From NCBI GenBank assembly GCA_009733745.1, contig WNWL01000005.1, forward strand, positions 434,001 through 498,000: 64,000 nucleotides of DNA, read 5' to 3'. A model generated the notes under the pieces. The model had not been told where the DNA came from and made no database searches. It saw only the letters and a program-made list of their open reading frames with translations. Below are positions 1-10,376 of this stretch, piece by piece. Position 1 is the stretch's first letter; each line of letters starts with the position of its first letter. The translations under genes were made by a program, and so were the position numbers. This DNA is from Oceanobacillus sp. HTM 045 (lineage in GTDB: Bacteria; Pseudomonadota; Alphaproteobacteria; Rhodobacterales; Rhodobacteraceae).

Positions 1-820
1 GGAAGCGCCAGCGCCCCGGCACGGTCACGCGCCGATAGCAGAGCGTCACCTCCCCCTGCCGCGCCAGTGCCTCGCCGGCGCGGTCCACCTCGGCCTCGGG
101 CAGGTCCCAGACCACCATCGCGTTGGCGCGGTAGCCGATCTCGCGGTGCTTCACGATCACCCCGACCCGCGGCAGGATGCCCGCCGCCACCAGCGCGCGG
201 ACGCGGGCAATCACCCCCGCCTCGTCCCGCCCCAGCCGCGCCGCCATCAGCGCGAAGGGGCGCGGGGCGATCTCCAGCCCCTCCGTCAGCGCGGCGATCA
301 GCGCCCTGTCGCCCGGCTCCAGCGCCGCCACGTCGCAGGCGCGCGAGGCCACGGGCCGCGCCCGCGAGCCGTTCAGCCGGAAGCCGAGGTCGATGTGGTA
401 GGCCCGGACCAGCCGCAGGTCGAGCGGCGCCAGCCCGGTCTGCCGCGCCACCTCGACCAGCCCGAATTCCACCGCCGCCCGGTCCCGCCCGGTGACGACG
501 AACCAGAGGTTCAGCGCGTGCTCGCGCTCGTAATTGTGGTTCACGCCGGGAATGGCGCTGATCCGCGCCGCGACCTCCTCCAGCCGCTCCCCGGGCGCGG
601 CAACCGCGGCGAGCGTGCTGGCCCCCACCGTGTTCGGGCGGCAGACCGCGCCGATCCGCCCGATCCGGCCCGCCGCCGCGTGGGAGCGGTAGCGGCGGAT
701 CACCTCGTCCTCGCTCGTCCCCTCCTTCGCGGCAATGGCAAGAAAGGGCCGCGGCTCCAGGGGGAGACCGCGTTGCCAGTTGTCGAGGAGGAACAGGTCG
801 AGCCGGTCGAGCGCATCCAT
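1..820 (-). CDS. nirDL: NirD-NirL fused siroheme decarboxylase (3' end cut by window edge)
   Basis: The minus-strand frame is open from an ATG at 820 to base 1 (273 codons) and runs off the window. It starts MDALDRLDLFLLDNWQ. Two AsnC/Lrp-like halves are visible, residues 1 to about 150 and about 155 onward; each has a winged-helix stretch followed by an RAM-like part (GVNHNYEREHALNLWFVV in the first). This is the NirD/NirL layout of siroheme decarboxylase, which removes two acetate side chains from siroheme to give didecarboxysiroheme in heme d1 synthesis. In many denitrifiers nirD and nirL are separate; here they are one continuous frame. The gene starts 2 nt after the nirF stop, so it is the next gene of the nir operon. 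nirG, nirH and nirJ probably follow outside the window. Confidence 0.85.
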   Translation of the reverse strand, partial: MDALDRLDLFLLDNWQRGLPLEPRPFLAIAAKEGTSEDEVIRRYRSHAAAGRIGRIGAVCRPNTVGASTLAAVAAPGERLEEVAARISAIPGVNHNYEREHALNLWFVVTGRDRAAVEFGLVEVARQTGLAPLDLRLVRAYHIDLGFRLNGSRARPVASRACDVAALEPGDRALIAALTEGLEIAPRPFALMAARLGRDEAGVIARVRALVAAGILPRVGVIVKHREIGYRANAMVVWDLPEAEVDRAGEALARQGEVTLCYRRVTVPGRWRF

Positions 821-822
821 GG

Positions 823-1989
823 TCAGAGCCCCGTCCGGTGCGCGCGCGCGGTGAAGAAGATGCCGGAAGGCGTCTCGGCCGCGATCTCGCCCAGCTTCTC
901 GAAGGTCGCCGCGTCGTAGATGTCCACCCGGTCGGCGTCGCGCACCGAGACCCAGACCTCGTGCCCGCGCGGGGTGAACTCCATGTGCAGCACCGCCGGG
1001 CCGGGGGTCAGCGTGTGCACGATCTCGCCGGAGAGCGTGTCGATCACCTGCACCGTGTCGTTCCGCGGGTGGGCGAAGTTGACCCAGACCTGCCGCCCGC
1101 CGGGCCGCGCCACGGCGAAGACCGGCTGGCCATGCGTGGCGGTGCGACCCGCCTCCTCCAGTGTCACGGCATCGACCCAGAGCACCTCGTGCCGCCCCAC
1201 CGCGGGCAGGGCGAACCGGCCCGCGGCCAGCGCCCAGCCCTCCAGGTGGGGCATCTTGTAGACCGGCAGCGGCTCCTCGCCGCGCCCATAGCCGTCGAGG
1301 ATGCGCCGCGGCGCGGGACGCTCCTGCCAGAGGTCCAGCGCTGTCAGCCCGTCCTCGCCGAACAGGCCCGCGATGTAGAGCCGCCCGTCGCCGGTGATCA
1401 GCCCGTCATAGGGGTTCGCGCCGATCCCGCCGATGCGCGTTACCACGGGCGCGCCCTCGCCGGAAAAATCCGCGATCCATGTCTCGCCCGCGTCCCACAG
1501 GGTGAAGACGAACCGCCGCCCCGGCGCGTCCACGAGGCCCACGGTCTTGGAGAGCCCGCCGTCCCACTCGGCGGGAATGTCCGCGACGGGTTCCAGCGTC
1601 CCGGCGTCGAATACCCGCACGCCGCCCGGCTCGTAGTTGGAGACCGCGACCAGCAGCCCGTCGTCCGAGATCGCCCCGCCGATCGAGTTCCCCGCCTGCA
1701 CGATCCGCGCGGCGATGGTCCCGGTCAGCAGGTCGAGCTTGGTCAGCCCGCCGTCGCGACCGAAGACATAGGCATAGCGCTGGTCGGGCGAGAACACGGC
1801 GGAGGCGTGGGAAAGATCGCCCAGCCCCTCCACCCGGACGATGGCCGCCCGCTCGGTCGTGTCCACGATCAGCACCGAGCCGGTGGTCCGCTCGATGACG
1901 ATGCCGAGGTCGCCGGTGCCGCGCAGGTCGTCCGCCGGGGCGGCAACGGGAAGCACCGCGATCAGCAGCGCGGCGAGGGCACGTCTCAT
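823..1989 (-). CDS. nirF: Heme d1 biosynthesis protein NirF
   Basis: A 388-residue protein with an N-terminal signal peptide (MRRALAALLIAVLPVAAPA) and an eight-bladed propeller-like body resembling the d1 domain of NirS, as expected for NirF (about 390 aa). NirF is a periplasmic heme d1 biosynthesis dehydrogenase acting late in the pathway. The start was placed at 1989 because its ATG overlaps the nirC stop in an ATGA junction and because it gives a clean signal peptide; the frame stays open further upstream but that part is shadow of nirC. The order nirS-E-C-F-D/L is that of Paracoccus/Rhodobacter nir operons. The call rests on context, length and the propeller-like repeats of hydrophobic strand plus Gly-Asp turns. 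Confidence 0.88.
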   Translation of the reverse strand: MRRALAALLIAVLPVAAPADDLRGTGDLGIVIERTTGSVLIVDTTERAAIVRVEGLGDLSHASAVFSPDQRYAYVFGRDGGLTKLDLLTGTIAARIVQAGNSIGGAISDDGLLVAVSNYEPGGVRVFDAGTLEPVADIPAEWDGGLSKTVGLVDAPGRRFVFTLWDAGETWIADFSGEGAPVVTRIGGIGANPYDGLITGDGRLYIAGLFGEDGLTALDLWQERPAPRRILDGYGRGEEPLPVYKMPHLEGWALAAGRFALPAVGRHEVLWVDAVTLEEAGRTATHGQPVFAVARPGGRQVWVNFAHPRNDTVQVIDTLSGEIVHTLTPGPAVLHMEFTPRGHEVWVSVRDADRVDIYDAATFEKLGEIAAETPSGIFFTARAHRTGL

Positions 1990-2294
1990 GGCTTCTCTCC
2001 CGTCAGCAGGTAGTCGGCGATCCAGCGCGCCTCCGCCTCGGTGACGAGGCCGCGCCAGGGCGGCATCGCGGTGCCGGGCACGCCGTCGAGGATCACCCAG
2101 GCGAGCCCCTCCGCGTCCCAGTCCGCCAGCGTCTCGCGCCGCAGGTCCGGGCCGAGCCCGCCCTTCAGCGTCATCCCGTGGCAGGAGCCGCAATCCTGAT
2201 GGACGAGCCGCAGCAGCCGGTCGGCATCCGGCGCGTCGGCCAGCGCCTGCCCCGCCATAAGGGCGGGAAGGGCCAGAAGCGCGAGGCTACGCAT
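1986..2294 (-). CDS. nirC: Cytochrome c55X, NirC
   Basis: A 102-residue monoheme cytochrome c with a signal peptide (residues 1-19, ending GQALA) and heme motif C35-G-S-C38-H39. The likely axial methionine is in TAMPPWRG near residue 78. NirC is a periplasmic electron carrier encoded in nir operons; it is proposed to work with NirF/NirN in heme d1 maturation or to feed NirS. The start at 2294 follows the signal peptide and overlaps the end of nirE by 8 nt; the stop overlaps the nirF start. Length fits the family (about 100 aa). Confidence 0.9.
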   Translation of the reverse strand: MRSLALLALPALMAGQALADAPDADRLLRLVHQDCGSCHGMTLKGGLGPDLRRETLADWDAEGLAWVILDGVPGTAMPPWRGLVTEAEARWIADYLLTGEKP

Positions 2295-3054
2295 CGACGG
2301 CCACGCAATCGGCCGGCCGCGCGGGGCGGGGGCAAAGCTCCACCACCCGCCCGACCACGAACAGCACCGGCGCGGCGAGCGGAGCGGCGGCGAAGTCCTC
2401 CGCGATCCGCCCCAGCGTCGAGACAAGCCGCGCCTCCCGTGGCGTCGTCGCGCTTGAGACGGCCATCGCCGGCTGCGCCGCGGGCATCCCCGCCGCCAGC
2501 AGCCGCGCGGTGATCTCGTGCAGGTTCGCCGCGCCCATGTAGAGCACCAGCGTCGTCTCCGGGTCGGCCAGCGAGGCCCAGTCGAGCTCCAGTTCCACCC
2601 CGCTGCGGCAATGCCCGGTGACGTAGCGCACCCCCGTCGCCAGCCCGCGATGGGTCAGCGGCACCCCGGTCGCGGCGGCGGCGCCCTGCGCGGCGGTGAT
2701 GCCCGGCACCACCTCCACCGGGATGCCCGCGCGGCGAAGCGCGTCGGCCTCCTCCGAGCCGCGCCCGAAGATGAACGGGTCGCCCCCCTTCAGCCGCACC
2801 GCGGTATCGCCGCGCAGCGCCAGTTCGACGAGGATGGCGTTGATCTCTTCCTGCGGCACCGTGTGGTTCTTCGGCGCCTTGCCGACCGGGATCATCCGGG
2901 CGGAATCGGGCACCATCGCGAGGATCTCGGGCGAGACCAGCCGGTCGTAGACCACCACCTCCGCCGATCCGATCAGCCGCGCGGCGCGGAGCGTCAGGAG
3001 CTCCGGGTCGCCCGGGCCCGCACCCACCAGATAGACCTTGCCGATTGCCCGCAT
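2287..3054 (-). CDS. nirE: Uroporphyrinogen-III C-methyltransferase NirE
   Basis: A 255-residue S-adenosylmethionine uroporphyrinogen-III methyltransferase (SUMT/CobA family). It shows the family N-terminal motif VYLVGAGPGDPELLTL (residues 7-22), VRLKGGDPFIFGRG (about 87-100) and VVPGITAA. It makes precorrin-2 from uroporphyrinogen III in the cytoplasm, the first committed step to siroheme and heme d1. Its place directly after nirS (71 nt gap) marks it as the nir-dedicated copy, NirE, rather than a cobalamin or siroheme gene. A housekeeping CobA cannot be excluded from sequence alone, but the gene order makes it unlikely. Confidence 0.93.
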   Translation of the reverse strand: MRAIGKVYLVGAGPGDPELLTLRAARLIGSAEVVVYDRLVSPEILAMVPDSARMIPVGKAPKNHTVPQEEINAILVELALRGDTAVRLKGGDPFIFGRGSEEADALRRAGIPVEVVPGITAAQGAAAATGVPLTHRGLATGVRYVTGHCRSGVELELDWASLADPETTLVLYMGAANLHEITARLLAAGMPAAQPAMAVSSATTPREARLVSTLGRIAEDFAAAPLAAPVLFVVGRVVELCPRPARPADCVAVDA

Positions 3055-3125
3055 CGCCGGTGCTCCGCAGTGGGAAGCGAAAGCGCGGGGCGGCCCGGAG
3101 AAGAAGCCGCCCCGCGAGTGACGTC

Positions 3126-4970
<1,845 letters not shown>

Positions 4971-4989
4971 TTAGCCAGTCGCCCCGTAG

Positions 4990-5003
4990 TTGACTTTCGT
5001 CAA
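4990..5003 (+). promoter_or_regulatory. FNR/DNR box upstream of the cytochrome c gene
   Basis: TTGAC-TTTC-GTCAA is a perfect 5+5 inverted repeat and a close match to the FNR/DNR consensus. It lies 61 nt before the ATG at 5065. It could also act on the divergent nirS promoter, although nirS has its own nearer site. Confidence 0.8.
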
Positions 5004-5064
5004 GGACGCGGGCGGGCGCCGCCGACATCATCCCCTCACGTCAACCTTGCGGAGGGGCAGCCCG

Positions 5065-5451
5065 ATGACCAAGCCGAGACTCCTGACGACCCTTGCCTGC
5101 GCAATCGCCCTGGCGGGCGGCGCGGCCCTCGCCGAGGGCGACCCGGCCAAGGGCGAGAAGGTCTTCAACAAGTGCAAGGCCTGCCACATGGTCGGCGAGG
5201 GCGCGAAGAACCGCGTCGGCCCGACCCTGAACGGCATCATCGGCGCCGAGATCGCCTCGGTCGAGGGCTTCAAGTACTCCGACGCCTTCCTCGCCAAAAA
5301 GGACGAAGGCTTCGTCTGGACCGAGGAGGCCATCGCCGCCTACCTGGAGAAGCCGAAGGACTACATCGAGGGCAACAAGATGTCCTTCGCCGGCCTGCGC
5401 AAGGAAGCCGACCGCGCGAACGTCATCGCCTACCTCGCACAGTTCGAATAG
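5065..5451 (+). CDS. Class I c-type cytochrome (c2/c550-like)
   Basis: A 128-residue soluble monoheme cytochrome c with signal peptide (residues 1-23, ending AALA), heme motif C37-K-A-C40-H41 followed by MVGEGAKNRVGPTLNG, and the axial Met in NKMSFAGL near residue 105. This is the mitochondrial-like c2/c550 fold. It probably carries electrons from the bc1 complex to NirS and/or NorCB, since it stands alone between the two operons and has its own FNR/DNR box. The start at 5065 has an upstream GGAGGGG and gives the signal peptide; longer in-frame extensions run back through the regulatory box and are unlikely. Which cyc gene name applies cannot be told from sequence. Confidence 0.92.
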   Translation: MTKPRLLTTLACAIALAGGAALAEGDPAKGEKVFNKCKACHMVGEGAKNRVGPTLNGIIGAEIASVEGFKYSDAFLAKKDEGFVWTEEAIAAYLEKPKDYIEGNKMSFAGLRKEADRANVIAYLAQFE

Positions 5452-5469
5452 GCCGGCCCGAGTAACCGC

Positions 5470-5490
5470 CCCGCCGCCACAAGCGGCGGG
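5470..5490 (+). terminator. GC hairpin after the cytochrome c gene
   Basis: CCCGCCGC (5470-5477) pairs with GCGGCGGG (5483-5490) around a 5-nt loop, 18 nt after the stop. There is no T-run, so it may be a stability hairpin that works with the next one. Confidence 0.45.
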
Positions 5491-5503
5491 CACCCGACAG
5501 GCA

Positions 5504-5534
5504 GGAAGTTCCCGGTGTCGCGCCGGGGACTTCC
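5504..5534 (+). terminator. Second hairpin after the cytochrome c gene
   Basis: GGAAGTTCCCGG (5504-5515) pairs with CCGGGGACTTCC (5523-5534), a 12-bp stem with one G-U wobble and a 7-nt loop. It is followed by more AT-rich sequence (CGAATGCTTATAG) without a true T-run. It probably separates the cytochrome transcript from norC. Confidence 0.55.
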
Positions 5535-5616
5535 CGAATGCTTATAGGCCCTGAATATAAGCAAATAGAAAAAGCCGATTTCACGGCGTCAAGCCTCACC
5601 GATAAATACAGGATAC

Positions 5617-5630
5617 TTGACTTTTGTTAA
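5617..5630 (+). promoter_or_regulatory. FNR/DNR box upstream of norC
   Basis: TTGAC-TTTT-GTTAA matches the FNR/DNR consensus with one mismatch between the half-sites. It ends 61 nt before the norC ATG in an AT-rich patch, the same spacing seen for nirS and the cytochrome gene. Confidence 0.78.
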
Positions 5631-5691
5631 GGCGCGGAGCGGCCTCCGGCGTCTACTCCTGCGCCATGACCGGCCTCTAGGGGAGCAGCCG

Positions 5692-6144
5692 ATGCGCGAA
5701 GTCCTGACCAAATCCATGGTCCGCAACATCTTCTACGGCGGATCGCTGTTCTTCATCGTCATCTTCGTCGGCATGACGATCCACAGCCACGGGCACATCG
5801 TCGACACCTCGACCGACAGGGAGGGGCTGACCGACAGCGTGATCGAGGGCAAGGCGATCTGGGAACGCCATGCCTGCATCAACTGCCACACCATCCTCGG
5901 CGAGGGCGCCTACTTCGCCCCCGAGGTCGGCAACGTGATGTCCCGCTGGGGCGTCGCCGACGACCCGGAGGGCGCCTACGAGATGCTCAAGGGCTGGATG
6001 CAGGCCATGCCCACCGGCATCGAGGGCCGCCGCCAGATGCCCGCCTTCGAGCTGACCGACGAGGAATACCGCGCGCTCGCCGACTTCCTCCTGTGGGTGG
6101 ACCGGATCGACGCGCAGGGCTGGCCGCCCAACGACGCCGGCTGA
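5692..6144 (+). CDS. norC: Nitric oxide reductase subunit C, NorC
   Basis: A 150-residue membrane-anchored cytochrome c. One N-terminal transmembrane segment (about residues 11-30, NIFYGGSLFFIVIFVGMTI) is followed by a periplasmic domain with C62-I-N-C65-H66 in the family motif ERHACINCHTILGEGAYFAPE. The axial Met is in RRQMPAFELT. NorC passes electrons to NorB for reduction of 2 NO to N2O. The start at 5692 follows AGGGGAGCAG; upstream in-frame codons fall in the FNR box region. norB follows after 11 nt. Confidence 0.97.
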   Translation: MREVLTKSMVRNIFYGGSLFFIVIFVGMTIHSHGHIVDTSTDREGLTDSVIEGKAIWERHACINCHTILGEGAYFAPEVGNVMSRWGVADDPEGAYEMLKGWMQAMPTGIEGRRQMPAFELTDEEYRALADFLLWVDRIDAQGWPPNDAG

Positions 6145-6155
6145 GGGGTTGAGAG

Positions 6156-7493
6156 ATGAAATACCAGACACAGAAGATCGCCTACGCCTATTTCCTCACC
6201 GCGATGATCCTGTTCGGCGTGCAGGTCTGCGGCGGCCTGCTGGCGGGGTGGATCTACGTCTCGCCCAACACGCTGTCCGAGATCCTGCCCTTCAACATCG
6301 TCCGGATGCTGCACACCAACTCGCTGGTGGTGTGGCTCGTCACCGGCTTCATGGGCGCGACCTACTTCCTGCTGCCGGAGGAGACCGAGCGCGAGATCTG
6401 GTCGCCGAAGCTCGCCTACCTGCAGCTCGCCATCCTGATCGTCGGCACGGCGGGCGTGGTGGTCAGCTACCTCTCCGGCATCCACGAGGGCCGCGAGTTC
6501 CTGGAACAGCCGATGTGGGTCAAGCTCGGCATCGTCGCCGCGGTGGTGATCTTCCTCGTCAACATCGGCATGACCATGCTCAAGGGCCGCAAGACGGCCA
6601 TCACCAACGTGCTGTTCTTCGGCCTCGCGGGGCTGACGCTGTTCCTGTTCGCGCTCTGGAACCCCTCCAACCTCTCCGTCGACAAGATGTACTGGTGGTA
6701 CGTCATCCACCTCTGGGTCGAGGGCGTGTGGGAGCTGATCATGGCGTCGATCCTCGCCTTCCTGATGCTCAAGCTCACCGGCGTCGACCGCGAGGTGATC
6801 GAGAAGTGGCTCTACGTCATCGTCGCGACCGCGCTGTTCTCGGGCGTGCTGGGGACGGGGCACCACTACTACTGGATCGGCACGCCCGGTTACTGGCAGT
6901 GGGTCGGCTCGATCTTCTCGGCGCTCGAGGTCGTGCCCTTCTTCGCCATGATGGCCTTCACCTTCGTCATGGTCTGGAAGGGCAGCCGCAACCACCCGAA
7001 CAAGGCGGCGATGCTCTGGGCGCTGGGCTGCTCCACGCTGGCCTTCTTCGGGGCGGGGGTGTGGGGCTTCCTGCACACCTTCCACGGCATCAACTTCTAC
7101 ACCCACGGCACCCAGATCACCGCGGCGCACGGGCATCTCGCCTTCTTCGGCGCCTATGTCGCGCTCAACCTGGCGATCTTCTCCTACGCCATGCCGCTCC
7201 TGCGCGGGCGCGACCCGTACAACCAGGTGATCAACATGGCCAGCTTCTGGCTGATGGCCGGCGGCATGACCTTCATGACCGTGGTCCTTACCTTCGCCGG
7301 CGTGATCCAGACCCATCTCCAGCGGGTTCTCGGCGAGTACTACATGGACGTGCAGGACCAGCTGGTGATCTTCTACTGGATGCGCTTCGGCGCCGGCGTG
7401 ATGGTGGTGCTGGGGGCGTTCCTGTTCATCTACGCCATGCTCGCGCCGCGGCGCGAGGTGATCGAGCCCGGCAAGGCCGTCCCGGCGGAATGA
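6156..7493 (+). CDS. norB: Nitric oxide reductase subunit B, NorB
   Basis: A 445-residue polytopic membrane protein of the heme-copper oxidase superfamily (cNOR). About 12 transmembrane segments are visible. Non-heme iron ligands are in HLWVEGVWELI (His and the catalytic Glu) and GTGHHYYWIG (two His). Heme ligands are in RMLHTNSLVVWL near the N-terminus and in THGTQITAAHGHLAFFG near the C-terminus. With NorC it reduces NO to N2O in the cytoplasmic membrane. The length is that of short, quinol-independent cNOR and not qNor. norQ starts 4 nt after the stop. Confidence 0.97.
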   Translation: MKYQTQKIAYAYFLTAMILFGVQVCGGLLAGWIYVSPNTLSEILPFNIVRMLHTNSLVVWLVTGFMGATYFLLPEETEREIWSPKLAYLQLAILIVGTAGVVVSYLSGIHEGREFLEQPMWVKLGIVAAVVIFLVNIGMTMLKGRKTAITNVLFFGLAGLTLFLFALWNPSNLSVDKMYWWYVIHLWVEGVWELIMASILAFLMLKLTGVDREVIEKWLYVIVATALFSGVLGTGHHYYWIGTPGYWQWVGSIFSALEVVPFFAMMAFTFVMVWKGSRNHPNKAAMLWALGCSTLAFFGAGVWGFLHTFHGINFYTHGTQITAAHGHLAFFGAYVALNLAIFSYAMPLLRGRDPYNQVINMASFWLMAGGMTFMTVVLTFAGVIQTHLQRVLGEYYMDVQDQLVIFYWMRFGAGVMVVLGAFLFIYAMLAPRREVIEPGKAVPAE

Positions 7494-7497
7494 TCGG

Positions 7498-8358
7498 ATG
7501 AAGGATATCGCCACCGATTCTGCCACCGACGCCGCCGCCACGGGCTCAGGCATGGGCACGGGCATGGGCACGGGAACCGGCACCGCGCCGCCCTTCTACC
7601 TGCCCGTCGGCGACGAATGCGCCGTCTTCGCCGCCGCCCACGCCAACCGGCTGCCGCTGCTGCTCAAGGGGCCGACCGGCTGCGGCAAGACCCGCTTCGT
7701 CGTCCACATGGCCGCCCGCCTCGGGCGGCCGCTCCACACCGTCGCCTGCCATGACGACCTCTCCGCGGCCGACCTGATCGGGCGCTACCTGCTGAAGGGC
7801 GGCGAGACGGTCTGGATGGACGGCCCGCTCACCCGCGCCGTCCGCGAGGGCGCGATCTGCTATCTCGACGAGGTGGTCGAGGCCCGGAAGGACGTCACCG
7901 TCGTCCTCCATCCCCTGACCGACGACCGCCGCATTCTGCCGATCGACCGCACCGGCGAGGAGATCCCGGCGGCGGCAGGCTTCATGCTGGTCGCCTCCTA
8001 CAACCCCGGCTACCAGAACCTGCTCAAGACCCTGAAACCCTCCACCCGCCAGCGCTTCGTCGCCATCGAGTTCGGCTTCCCGCCCGAGGCCCGCGAGGTC
8101 CAGATCGTCTCCGCCGAGAGCGGGCTGGACGAGGAGCGCGCCCGCCTGCTCGTCCGCCTCGCCACCAAGATCCGCGCGCTGAAGGGGCAGGACATCGAGG
8201 AAGGCGCCTCCACCCGCCTGCTCGTCTACTGCGCCACGCTGATCCGCGAGGGCATGGCGATGGAACGCGCCATCTCCGTCGCCATCGTCGAGCCGCTGAC
8301 CGACGACGCCGACACCAGACGCGGCCTGCACGACCTGGTCGCAGCCGTCTGCGGCTGA
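7498..8358 (+). CDS. norQ: NorQ, MoxR-type AAA+ ATPase for NO reductase activation
   Basis: A 286-residue AAA+ ATPase with Walker A GPTGCGKT (58-65) and Walker B AICYLDEVVEA (about 117-127). The body PFYLPVGDECAVF onward matches NorQ/CbbQ. NorQ and NorD act together to insert or activate the non-heme iron of NorB. The first 30 residues are an odd low-complexity extension (GSGMGTGMGTGTGTA) encoded by 12-bp tandem repeats at 7549-7584. The ATG at 7498 is the only good upstream start, so the extension is probably translated. norD follows after 4 nt. Confidence 0.94.
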   Translation: MKDIATDSATDAAATGSGMGTGMGTGTGTAPPFYLPVGDECAVFAAAHANRLPLLLKGPTGCGKTRFVVHMAARLGRPLHTVACHDDLSAADLIGRYLLKGGETVWMDGPLTRAVREGAICYLDEVVEARKDVTVVLHPLTDDRRILPIDRTGEEIPAAAGFMLVASYNPGYQNLLKTLKPSTRQRFVAIEFGFPPEAREVQIVSAESGLDEERARLLVRLATKIRALKGQDIEEGASTRLLVYCATLIREGMAMERAISVAIVEPLTDDADTRRGLHDLVAAVCG

Positions 8359-8362
8359 CCCC

Positions 8363-10315
8363 GTGTCCGACACCCATTCCGGCACCGACTCCGGTCTCGA
8401 CCTCGCCCCGTGGGAGCCGGAGGAAACCGTCGGCAAGCTCTGGCACGCATGGGCCAGCCGCCTCGACGCCCCCGACCACCACGAGGACGCCGCCGTCACG
8501 CTGGACGAGATGCGCGGTCGCATGGGGGTCCTCTTCCGTGCCCTCGGCGGCGGGGCGGAGGTGGAAATCCGGCCCGCCCCGGTCTCCTCTCGCACGCACC
8601 GCCTCTCGTGGCGGCGGAAGCTCGGCCACGCGGCGGAACGCGGCGCCCATGCCTCCTTCGACGGCGAGGCGCTGCGTGTGCCCGAGCGCCTCGCACATTT
8701 TCCCGCGCGGGAGGCCAATGGCGCGCTCTGCCTTTGGCTCGCCGCCCTCGCGGCCCATGTGGAGATCCCGCCCGCCAGCGGCGACGCGCTCCGCGACGAT
8801 CTCCTCGCCCTCGCCGCCCTCCGCCGCGCCACCCTTGCCGCGCGGGAGACGGGGCAGGGCATCGCCAATCTCCACGACGCCCTCGCCGCGCAGGCGCTGG
8901 AGCGCCGCCGCCCCCGCCGCCTCCCCCGCGTCGAGGCCGCGCTGGAAGAGGTGATCCGCCACCTGCTCGGCGCCGCCGACCCGCTCACGCAACTCGCCGA
9001 GCGCCTGCTCGGCATGGTCGAGACGGGCGACACATCTGCCGCGCAGGCCCCGGTCGGCTACCGCACCTTCCTCCCCGTCCCGCTCTGGCCCGACATCCGC
9101 CCCACCGCGACGGGCCGCGCCGCCGGCGCGGAGGAGGCCGGGCAGGACGGCGCCGCCGCCCTGCCGGACGGCCGCCACTTCAAGGCCAGCCGCCAGAAGG
9201 ACGACGAGGTCCAGCGCCGCGACAGCCTGATCCTGCACAAGTTCGAGGCCATCCTCTCCTGGGCTGACTTCATGAACCTGAACCGCAAGGTCGAGGAGGA
9301 CGAGACCGAGAACGCCCGCAAGGCCGCCGACGACCTCGACGAGATCGGCCTCGGCCAGGTCTCCGAGCGCCCCGCGTCGAAGCTCAAGCTGCATCTCGAC
9401 CTCTCGCCGGAGGAAGCCGACCGCGAACGTCTCTCCGGCGTGCATCTCTATCCCGAGTGGGACCACCGCACCCGGACCTGGCTGCCCGACCACTGCCGCG
9501 TGCTGGCGAGCCGCGCCGACCCGGCGGCGGAATTCGCCCAGAGCCCGGAGGCGCAGCGCCGCATCCGCGCCGTGCGCCGCCATTTCGAGGCGCTGCGCCC
9601 GCGCCGCGTTATCCTCCCCGCCCAGCCGGACGGCGACGACCTCGACCTCGACGCCGCCGTGCGCTCCCGCGCCGACCTCATCGCCTCCGGCGAAGGCTCC
9701 GACCGGGTCTGGCGCGCGGCGCGCACGCAGGCCCGCGACCTCGCCGTCTCGATCCTGCTCGACATCTCCCGTTCCACGGAGGCCTCGGTGAACGGCCGCG
9801 CCGTGATCGACATCGCCCGCGAAGCGCTGACCGCGCTCGCCTGGGGCATCTCCGCCTGCGGCGACGACGCGGCGATCCATGCCTTTTCCTCGCTGAAACG
9901 CGACCGGGTCTACCTGCTCGGCTGCAAGGATTTCGGCGAGAAGATGGGCCCGGGGGTGGAGGCCCGGATCGCCGGTCTCCGCCCCGGCTTCTACACCCGC
10001 CTCGGCGCCGCGCTCCGCCACGCATCCGCCGGGCTTGCCGAACAGCAGCGCAGCCGCCGCCTCCTGCTCGTCATCACCGACGGCAAGCCCAACGATCTCG
10101 ACCACTACGAAGGCCGCCACGGCGTGGAGGATACCGCCGCCGCCATCCGCGAAGCCCGGATGCGCGGCCACGCCGTCTTCGGCATCGCCATCGACGCCAA
10201 GGGCCAGCGCTGGTTCCCCCGCATGTTCGGCCCGGGCGGATTCGCCCTCGTCGACCGGCCGGAGAAACTGATCGACGCGCTGCCCGCGATCTACCGCCGG
10301 GTCACCGGGATCTGA
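8363..10315 (+). CDS. norD: NorD, von Willebrand factor A domain protein
   Basis: A 650-residue protein with a C-terminal VWA domain. The MIDAS motif D467-I-S469-R-S471 follows LAVSILL, and VITDGKPNDLDHYEGRHG is the second metal-binding stretch. The N-terminal two thirds are the variable NorD region. NorD partners NorQ in cytochrome c NO reductase activation. Translation starts at a GTG 4 nt after norQ. No norE or norF follows; the next gene is on the other strand, so the nor operon is the minimal CBQD form. Confidence 0.94.
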   Translation: MSDTHSGTDSGLDLAPWEPEETVGKLWHAWASRLDAPDHHEDAAVTLDEMRGRMGVLFRALGGGAEVEIRPAPVSSRTHRLSWRRKLGHAAERGAHASFDGEALRVPERLAHFPAREANGALCLWLAALAAHVEIPPASGDALRDDLLALAALRRATLAARETGQGIANLHDALAAQALERRRPRRLPRVEAALEEVIRHLLGAADPLTQLAERLLGMVETGDTSAAQAPVGYRTFLPVPLWPDIRPTATGRAAGAEEAGQDGAAALPDGRHFKASRQKDDEVQRRDSLILHKFEAILSWADFMNLNRKVEEDETENARKAADDLDEIGLGQVSERPASKLKLHLDLSPEEADRERLSGVHLYPEWDHRTRTWLPDHCRVLASRADPAAEFAQSPEAQRRIRAVRRHFEALRPRRVILPAQPDGDDLDLDAAVRSRADLIASGEGSDRVWRAARTQARDLAVSILLDISRSTEASVNGRAVIDIAREALTALAWGISACGDDAAIHAFSSLKRDRVYLLGCKDFGEKMGPGVEARIAGLRPGFYTRLGAALRHASAGLAEQQRSRRLLLVITDGKPNDLDHYEGRHGVEDTAAAIREARMRGHAVFGIAIDAKGQRWFPRMFGPGGFALVDRPEKLIDALPAIYRRVTGI

Positions 10316-10376
10316 CCCGCGCGCGGCCCCGGAGTGCGGGAAATTCTACTACCGAAAGCCTGTGCCAGAACGGGAC

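Noticed and set aside
838-2013. 391-codon plus-strand open frame
   Set aside because: Antisense to nirF and nirC, whose signal peptide, heme motif and conserved operon order are clear. Its Arg/Gly/Pro/His-rich translation has no domain.
8024-10171. 715-codon minus-strand open frame
   Set aside because: Antisense to norQ and norD; long frames on the opposite strand are expected at this GC content, and it has no recognizable motif.
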